64,000 nucleotides of DNA from Hirudo medicinalis (taxonomy: Eukaryota; Annelida; Clitellata; Hirudinida; Hirudinidae): NCBI GenBank assembly GCA_011800805.1, contig MPNW01000016.1, positions 273,643-337,642 of the forward strand, read 5' to 3'. The notes beneath the pieces were generated by a model that was given only the letters and a program-made list of their open reading frames with translations, was not told where the DNA came from and did not search any database. This document shows, piece after piece, positions 58,777 through 64,000 of this stretch (position 1 is its first letter; every line of letters starts with the position of its first letter). Position numbers and translations under genes: made by a program.

Positions 58777-60999
58777 ATGTCGAGTTTTCATCAGCGTATT
58801 TTTCTACTAAGGGATGATTTAACCTGCGTTATCAAACATTTACAGATTTCTAAGCTGATAAGCGATGTGGTTTACATCGACAAAGAACTGCTTGTTTTAC
58901 AAGGCATATCAGTCTCGAATATTTCCGATCATTCTCCTTTACATTTTGCTAGAGAATTAGAGACTTTGGCATACGATTCGTCTACAGTTCTTCAAAGCTT
59001 CCTGAAAGAAGAATGCAAAGGTACAAAATGTAATGAGGATTACAGCGAAATCGATCTGAAACGGAGTTTTACATCTAATGATGGATTTAATATTTGTTCA
59101 CTCCACGAAAGCAGTAAATTCTTCTCAGATAAAACTTGCGGCTTCATTAATCCCAAATTATTAAACCGTGTTCGATCCTGTTCTGATGTTGCAGGGACAG
59201 AAAGTCGAAAATACGAGAATTGCGAGATTTTGAAATCAAATGAAATGTTGAATGACCACTCATCCTGCCAATCTTGTCGGAGACACAGTTGTCCTACTCA
59301 CTTCTGCTTCAGGCAATCAACTTTGAAACCCATGAAATTTCTAAAAAGAGGCGATTTTTTGCTTGACTGTGGCAGCGTTAAAGATAGAATAGTGAAGGGC
59401 ATTCGTGGTTTGCTATTTTACGATAAAGATGGAGATTTGATTCTCGTCAGTTCTAGTAAGATAGATGAATTCAAAGAATATAATGATCAGACTTGGTTCT
59501 ATCCTCAGAAAATGACTCAATATCAAGCAACTGTAATGTTAAATTGTGTCAATCAAATTGGCTATTTTCTGCTATACCAATGTCCTGCCAGCAAAGAAGT
59601 CGGTCATTCATTTTGTATGATATCACTGACATTTAATAAAAACGAAGTATTCCACTACAGAATAGATCAATTGCTCAATGGAGATTTTATTGTCGAAGGT
59701 GACACAAAATCCTTCCCTTCGTTGTCCGAACTGGTAAAATATTTCAGTGCAAATCGAAGGCATTTGGCAAGAAGGTTAAGGAAAAATCTTCTAAAGTCTT
59801 TGAAATCCAACGACATACCAAAATTAGCTTTCCCCCATCATAATGTTAGAAGAAAGCAAGTGATTTCAAAAATTTCACTTGGTCGTGAAGGCTATTTCGA
59901 CAATTATATTGGCATAATAAATACACAGGAAACACAAAAAATAAAATTAAAAGTTTTGATTGATGTGTCCTCCGAGGCCTTGGACGATTTTATTTCTGAG
60001 TCAATATTGTTGAAATCTTTGAATCACACTAATGTTGTTTCCTTCATAGGTGTGGACTTTGCTGAACGACCGTATTGCTTGGTGACAGAATATCCATCTT
60101 ACGGCTCGCTTCGATTATGCCTTGAAGACGGGATAATACCTAGTTCAAATCAAAAAGCCCTGAATAATGTGTGCCTTCAAATTTTAAAATCCCTTCAGTA
60201 TATGGAAAGCAAGCGTTTTGTCATTCACAGGAAACTGTCGACATCGTCTTTCTGCGTGAACGAACGACACGTGATCAAATTGGGCGAGTTTGACAGGGCT
60301 CGAACAACTATTGACGACGAATTTGTTGCCGAAGAAGACGAGGAAATTTTAATAAAGTATGCCGCCCCAGAAGTTTTGACTAAACTCGTGTATAGCACCA
60401 AATCAGATTTGTGGGCGCTGGGAGTAACCCTTTGGGAGGTCTTCCACAAGGGCGCAATTCCCTACCAGTTCGTAAAGACAAAGAAACTGATACTTAGCGT
60501 GGTTTCAGGCCAGCTTTTACTTCCTCTTGCAGACTGTGCGACTCTGATCAAAGACATCATTTTGAAGTGCTTTAATCACGATTCTACGAGAAGACCTTCT
60601 GTCACTCAACTGGTGAGGATTCTCGAAAATCAAGTCGCCCTAGAGGCAATTCTCGAAGAAAAATCAAAAGCAAATCGAACCACCAGAAATAGGACTCAGT
60701 CCTTTTCCAATTTTTCAAACTTTAGACAAGGAAGGGAAATGCTTAACAAATTCCTCGGCAAAAACATTTTCGGTGGATCTGCATCAGCTTTTTGCACTCC
60801 TACAACATCTCGCAGGAAACCAACTACTCTGCAAGGTTTGAAATTCAGACAACTCACCACAAGTTCTAAAGAAGCCCTGCTGAGAGCACACAATGACATG
60901 CCTGAAATATCTTGCATCGATCAAAGAAATGATTCAAAACCTCCTATTGGCATTCCGAAAGAAAGTATAGCACGCTCTAAAAATGTTAATAAATCTTGA
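58777..60999 (+). CDS. Intronless SH2-pseudokinase protein, unassigned family
   Basis: A single open frame of 740 codons. An SH2-like domain lies at residues 240-325: WFYPQKM opening, IGYFLLYQCP at the FLVRES position, FCMISLTF, HYRID, GDFIV and FPSLSELVKYFS. The FLVR arginine is Tyr267. A tyrosine-kinase-like domain spans about 363-617: Gly369/Gly372 of the loop, Lys392 and Glu408 kept, but HRDLAARN is HRKLSTSS (484-491) and DFG is EFD (504-506), while APE (530-532), SDLWALGVTLWE and RRPS are normal. It should lack phosphotransfer and classical phosphotyrosine binding, and so acts as a scaffold or allosteric partner, if at all. Residues 164-177 hold CQSCRRHSC plus two more Cys/His, possibly zinc-binding. 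The N-terminal 230 residues match nothing I know. Order SH2 then pseudokinase recalls JAKs, Csk/Src or Fes, but no second kinase or SH3 follows or precedes. Confidence 0.85.
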   Translation: MSSFHQRIFLLRDDLTCVIKHLQISKLISDVVYIDKELLVLQGISVSNISDHSPLHFARELETLAYDSSTVLQSFLKEECKGTKCNEDYSEIDLKRSFTSNDGFNICSLHESSKFFSDKTCGFINPKLLNRVRSCSDVAGTESRKYENCEILKSNEMLNDHSSCQSCRRHSCPTHFCFRQSTLKPMKFLKRGDFLLDCGSVKDRIVKGIRGLLFYDKDGDLILVSSSKIDEFKEYNDQTWFYPQKMTQYQATVMLNCVNQIGYFLLYQCPASKEVGHSFCMISLTFNKNEVFHYRIDQLLNGDFIVEGDTKSFPSLSELVKYFSANRRHLARRLRKNLLKSLKSNDIPKLAFPHHNVRRKQVISKISLGREGYFDNYIGIINTQETQKIKLKVLIDVSSEALDDFISESILLKSLNHTNVVSFIGVDFAERPYCLVTEYPSYGSLRLCLEDGIIPSSNQKALNNVCLQILKSLQYMESKRFVIHRKLSTSSFCVNERHVIKLGEFDRARTTIDDEFVAEEDEEILIKYAAPEVLTKLVYSTKSDLWALGVTLWEVFHKGAIPYQFVKTKKLILSVVSGQLLLPLADCATLIKDIILKCFNHDSTRRPSVTQLVRILENQVALEAILEEKSKANRTTRNRTQSFSNFSNFRQGREMLNKFLGKNIFGGSASAFCTPTTSRRKPTTLQGLKFRQLTTSSKEALLRAHNDMPEISCIDQRNDSKPPIGIPKESIARSKNVNKS

Positions 61000-61028
61000 A
61001 GGACTCTAAATATTTGGATTTCAATTCA

Positions 61029-61034
61029 AATAAA
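61029..61034 (+). terminator. Poly(A) signal of SH2-pseudokinase gene
   Basis: AATAAA 30 nt after the stop codon, in the 252-bp space before the convergent GLG1 stop. Confidence 0.55.
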
Positions 61035-61134
61035 CTATGATCGGAGAAGTAATTTAAAACGAATGGCTATCATTTAATTGCTGTAAATAAGTCGATAGTC
61101 TCTGCAGAAATTGCTTGGAAAGGCATACAGAATG

Positions 61135-61182
61135 CCTTGATGATGTAGATGATGAAGATGATGATGATGATGACGACAATAC
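61135..61182. repeat. GATGAT/GACGAC microsatellite
   Basis: An imperfect TGATGAAGATGATGATGATG run between the convergent 3' ends. Confidence 0.75.
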
Positions 61183-61251
61183 AGTTAAAGAAAATGATTT
61201 TTAACACTATTAAGTAAATTTCAGCCACAGTCTTAAGAAAAATCTTTCAAG

Positions 61252-63733
61252 TTATCTCTTTTTATGCATTTGTTGCCTCTTTGTGAGTCGGCCACAGTAA
61301 AGACCAACAAAGAAAATAACACACACTGAAATGAAGAGAATACACTGAAAGTACAGTTTTGAGGAGGAGGATTGCACATGTTGGTAGAGTTCTCCAAAAT
61401 TGTCTGGGGGGGCAATCTGAAACAGATAAAAGTAGTCAAAGTTTAGAAAGAAAAATATAAACTTTCAGTGACATACTTTGACTGAGAGGCCCCATAATTC
61501 TGATCTTTCTTTGAGGGATTTTCTACATTCACTGTTCATTGGGATGTTTAGATCAGGCATTGCATCCAAAAGACAGGACATAACTGCAAATGAAATGACA
61601 TAATTATTTTTCAAATTAACTGCCAATAAATCACCATTTAATTGGTTTTGTTTCACTGCATAATGGAACTGCAATAAAATTCCAAGTATAAATACAACAT
61701 TATCCCCAGTTAATCTATTTCTTCCGTTCATCAATTTTCCCATGTTCGTCAATAGTAAAATTCGCACCTTCACTTTCCTCTTATCCATTATATAAAGATT
61801 CTTATCTACTTGTCGTAATTAATATAATAACTTTGTAACAGGTTATCCCATAGATGGGAATTATATTCCCTTGGGATATATAGGGAATTTTGTTTTTTTG
61901 TTTTATTGGTTCAGAATTTGGTTCAGAAGTAAACCTTTGGAAACTCTCACACCTTTCAAATAAAAAGGACCACAAAATAATTATATGAATTTAAAATTTA
62001 ACAAAATGTTTAACAAACATGAATGAACTACTGTCTCTTTGAGTTAATAAAAACTTATTAAATAGCCTGATGAACCAATAAATATATTACATGAATTATG
62101 ATGATGCAATTTACAAAAAAATAATTTCACCAAACCTCTGCCTTCTCCTCTCCTAATATCCTTACAAATGCTCATTGCATCCAGTTTGCAAACTCGATGT
62201 AAAATAGGATCGATTTGAATGTCCACATTATTCTCCATAATCCTCCTCTGAATCTCCTAATAAGCATTTATTTTTAAATTGTTAAAAGCAAACAAAAGCA
62301 GGTTGCGCTCCTGCACATGGCAGTAATGGCAACAGTCGTAATGTGTCAGGTTCAAAACCATTCCTGCACTGCAGCAAGCACCCTTAGGAAGGAGCGCCAT
62401 GTAAATGGTTAACAAAAAGCGCCTTTGACGCTATGCACTTGGCGCTGTATAAATGAACTACGTTTACATCCACGCTTGTTTTCATGAAGTGGATGGACTC
62501 AGATTATACTAACAATGAAACATTGAGTGTTGCGGTCCCTGACTTCTTGATCTGACAAAAGTGCATCCATCAAACATTCCTGAACTTTTCCCCCATCTTC
62601 ATCCAGCTTGTTCCTCTCAGCTTCCTTTAAGCACTTCTTCACAATCTTTTAATAACCAACAAAAAATCCTGAATTATTTTTTAAATCTTACATAAGCACA
62701 GCAGCAGTAAATTTTCTATAAAATACTTAGTCCAAAGCAATTTCTAACCACATCTTTGCAGGCTTTGACGAGAGCAGCATCTTGCAGGTAATCAACGGCA
62801 GAGTCCCTAATCAACTCAGAAACGTGAGCTTTACAAGTGGTTGACATATGCAACTGTAATTGTGAAAACATGTTTTTTTAATTGTTTGTTAGCAGTGCCT
62901 TTCAAGTCTCAAGAATGATGCAAATAATTACAAATGGTTACTTAAGTAAAATGAACCTTGAATGCAAATGCTAATTATGGATGTAAAGTTCATAATCCTA
63001 GAAATATGTATACAAACTACATGCCTGTGCAGACTTTGATGGCTGTATGGAAGATACTAATTGAAAAATTACTAAGCAAATCCAATAATAGCGAATGATC
63101 ACGAACACTTTGTAATTTGTGGATAAAGGTTCTCCGCAGACATTGAATGACGAGACCCTCGACCTCCACATTCTTTTTGTTTGCTTCTTCCAACTCATTC
63201 TGACAATATTTGCTGATGTCTTTATTGCAGTTTTTGAACAAACCAGGATTCAATCTTATGTCTGAAACATTTAGGCAATTTTATTTCTTAATCAAATAGA
63301 AAGAACACGCATATATTTAACTTTTATCTATTATCTCTAGGCAACTATTAATTTAACAAACAGAGCAGCTGACTTAATCGCTCTCAACGATCACTCGTGA
63401 ACGGATTAACCTTCCGATCTGAGACGCATCCTGTTGATGACGACAAAATGGCACTGCTCATCAAATCCATCATCGTTTCTGTGCTGCTTCAAACATCCAA
63501 AAATGTCACTTAGCTCCTCTTTGCAATGTTTCTGAATTGTAATACAGAAATTATTTAAAATAATTCTAAATATTTATATATTTAAATATTTATATATAAA
63601 TTATTTAGAATAATTCTAAATAATAACAATTCCAATGAATGACCTTAAACCCACTGGCTAAACAAACCTTTATCATAGATTTACATTTTGTAATTAGTGT
63701 ATAATCTGCAGACGAATCCACTGCTTCCATGAG
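61252..63733 (-). CDS. GLG1: Golgi apparatus protein 1 (GLG1/ESL-1), C-terminal part
   Basis: Eight exons on the minus strand: 63733-63668, 63531-63411, 63261-63107, 62853-62749, 62645-62514, 62256-62136, 61583-61477, 61416-61252, summing to 972 nt, 323 residues. The gene runs off the right edge (earlier exons beyond 64000), so the upstream cysteine-rich repeats are missing. GLG1 is a Golgi type I membrane sialoglycoprotein with many GLG1 Cys-rich repeats that binds FGFs and selectin. Cysteines recur in the repeat pattern (KCKSMI, KHCKEELSDIFGCL, NCNKDISKYC, TTCKAHVSEL, CLKEAERN, CKLDAMSICKDI, SCLLDAM). The end has IAPPDNFGELYQHV, one transmembrane helix (CILFISVCVIFFVGLYCG) and a short basic tail RLTKRQQMHKKR, aligned with human GLVCGRITKR. 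SINE copy 5 lies in the intron before 62256. Confidence 0.9.
62300..62468 (+). repeat. tRNA-derived SINE, copy 5
   Basis: Head AGGTTGCGCTCCTGC, CAACAGTCGTAATGTGTC, B-box-like GGTTCAAAACC, then GGAGCGCCATGTAAATGG and GGCGCTGTATAAATGAA, ending TACGTTTACA. In a GLG1 intron, antisense to the gene. Confidence 0.85.
63600..63624. repeat. 25-bp palindrome in GLG1 intron
   Basis: A perfect inverted repeat with a one-base centre, arms ATTATTTAGAAT and ATTCTAAATAAT. A related TTATTTAAAATAATTCTAAA lies about 50 bp to the left. Could extrude a hairpin; no function known. Confidence 0.7.
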
Positions 63734-64000
63734 CTAAAAATATTGATCAACATCAACATTCATATATTCTGTAATGAGAACAGAATGTTCACATAAATTT
63801 ATGTGAAATTAAATTTATAATTGTAATTAAATATAACAGTCTATTAATAATATGTTAATTAATAACCACCATTAAAATTATGTAAATCATGTAATTAAAA
63901 GCTAAGTCACTCGTTTTCATATGATTTCAATTCTCTTCCCAAAATATTCTCTGGCTTTTTTATATCAATAGCAATGATGTATGATAGCAATTATAGCAAT
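63734..64000. other. GLG1 intron at right edge
   Basis: AT-rich, without an exon; the next upstream GLG1 exon lies beyond the window. Confidence 0.5.

Overview
The window is animal nuclear DNA. It is AT-rich, its genes are cut by GT-AG introns (mostly 50 to 1700 bp), and gene density is fairly high with long spacers. The gene set (LKB1, Shroom, DOT1L, fumarase, a SAGA subunit, a seven-repeat delta-type protocadherin, GLG1, a DHHC acyltransferase) is bilaterian. A delta-type protocadherin with a cytoplasmic tail together with L2/CR1-like LINEs and tRNA-derived SINEs argues against insect or nematode and fits a spiralian such as an annelid or mollusc. The species guess is inference. One 220-base assembly gap lies at 34814-35033. 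Exon models were read by hand; where the exon lengths sum to a whole reading frame this is stated.

Layout, left to right: TMEM45-like membrane protein (+, 775-3550); Rab-like GTPase (-, 3966-7119); LKB1/STK11 kinase (-, 9367-11920); SPT20/SUPT20H SAGA subunit (-, 13169-16515, 5' exon not found); a decayed Ty3/gypsy piece and a LINE piece (17335-18560); Shroom (+, 19280-22979); DOT1L histone methyltransferase (+, 25831-33463, 5' exons not all found) with a decayed L2-like LINE inside a catalytic-domain intron; a LINE fragment split by a TTAA-flanked MITE (34530-35310); ZDHHC2/15-like palmitoyltransferase (+, 35473-37425); protocadherin (-, 40418-44197); a 10 kb gene-poor stretch (44198-54347); CIBAR1/FAM92 BAR protein (+, 54348-56091); fumarate hydratase (-, 56427-58561); an intronless SH2-pseudokinase gene (+, 58777-60999); and the 3' part of GLG1 (-, 61252-63733, continuing past the right edge).

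Five copies of one tRNA-derived SINE (about 23117, 28431, 36172, 49609, 62300) share their 3' end with the LINE in DOT1L. There is no operon-like logic; neighbours are functionally unrelated. Two arrangements stand out: fumarase and the SH2-pseudokinase gene are divergent over 215 bp, and three neighbouring pairs converge closely (3550/3966, 56091/56427, 60999/61252).

The most unusual gene is the SH2-pseudokinase. It has lost the SH2 phosphotyrosine-binding arginine, the HRD aspartate and the DFG aspartate, yet has a 740-codon intact reading frame without introns.
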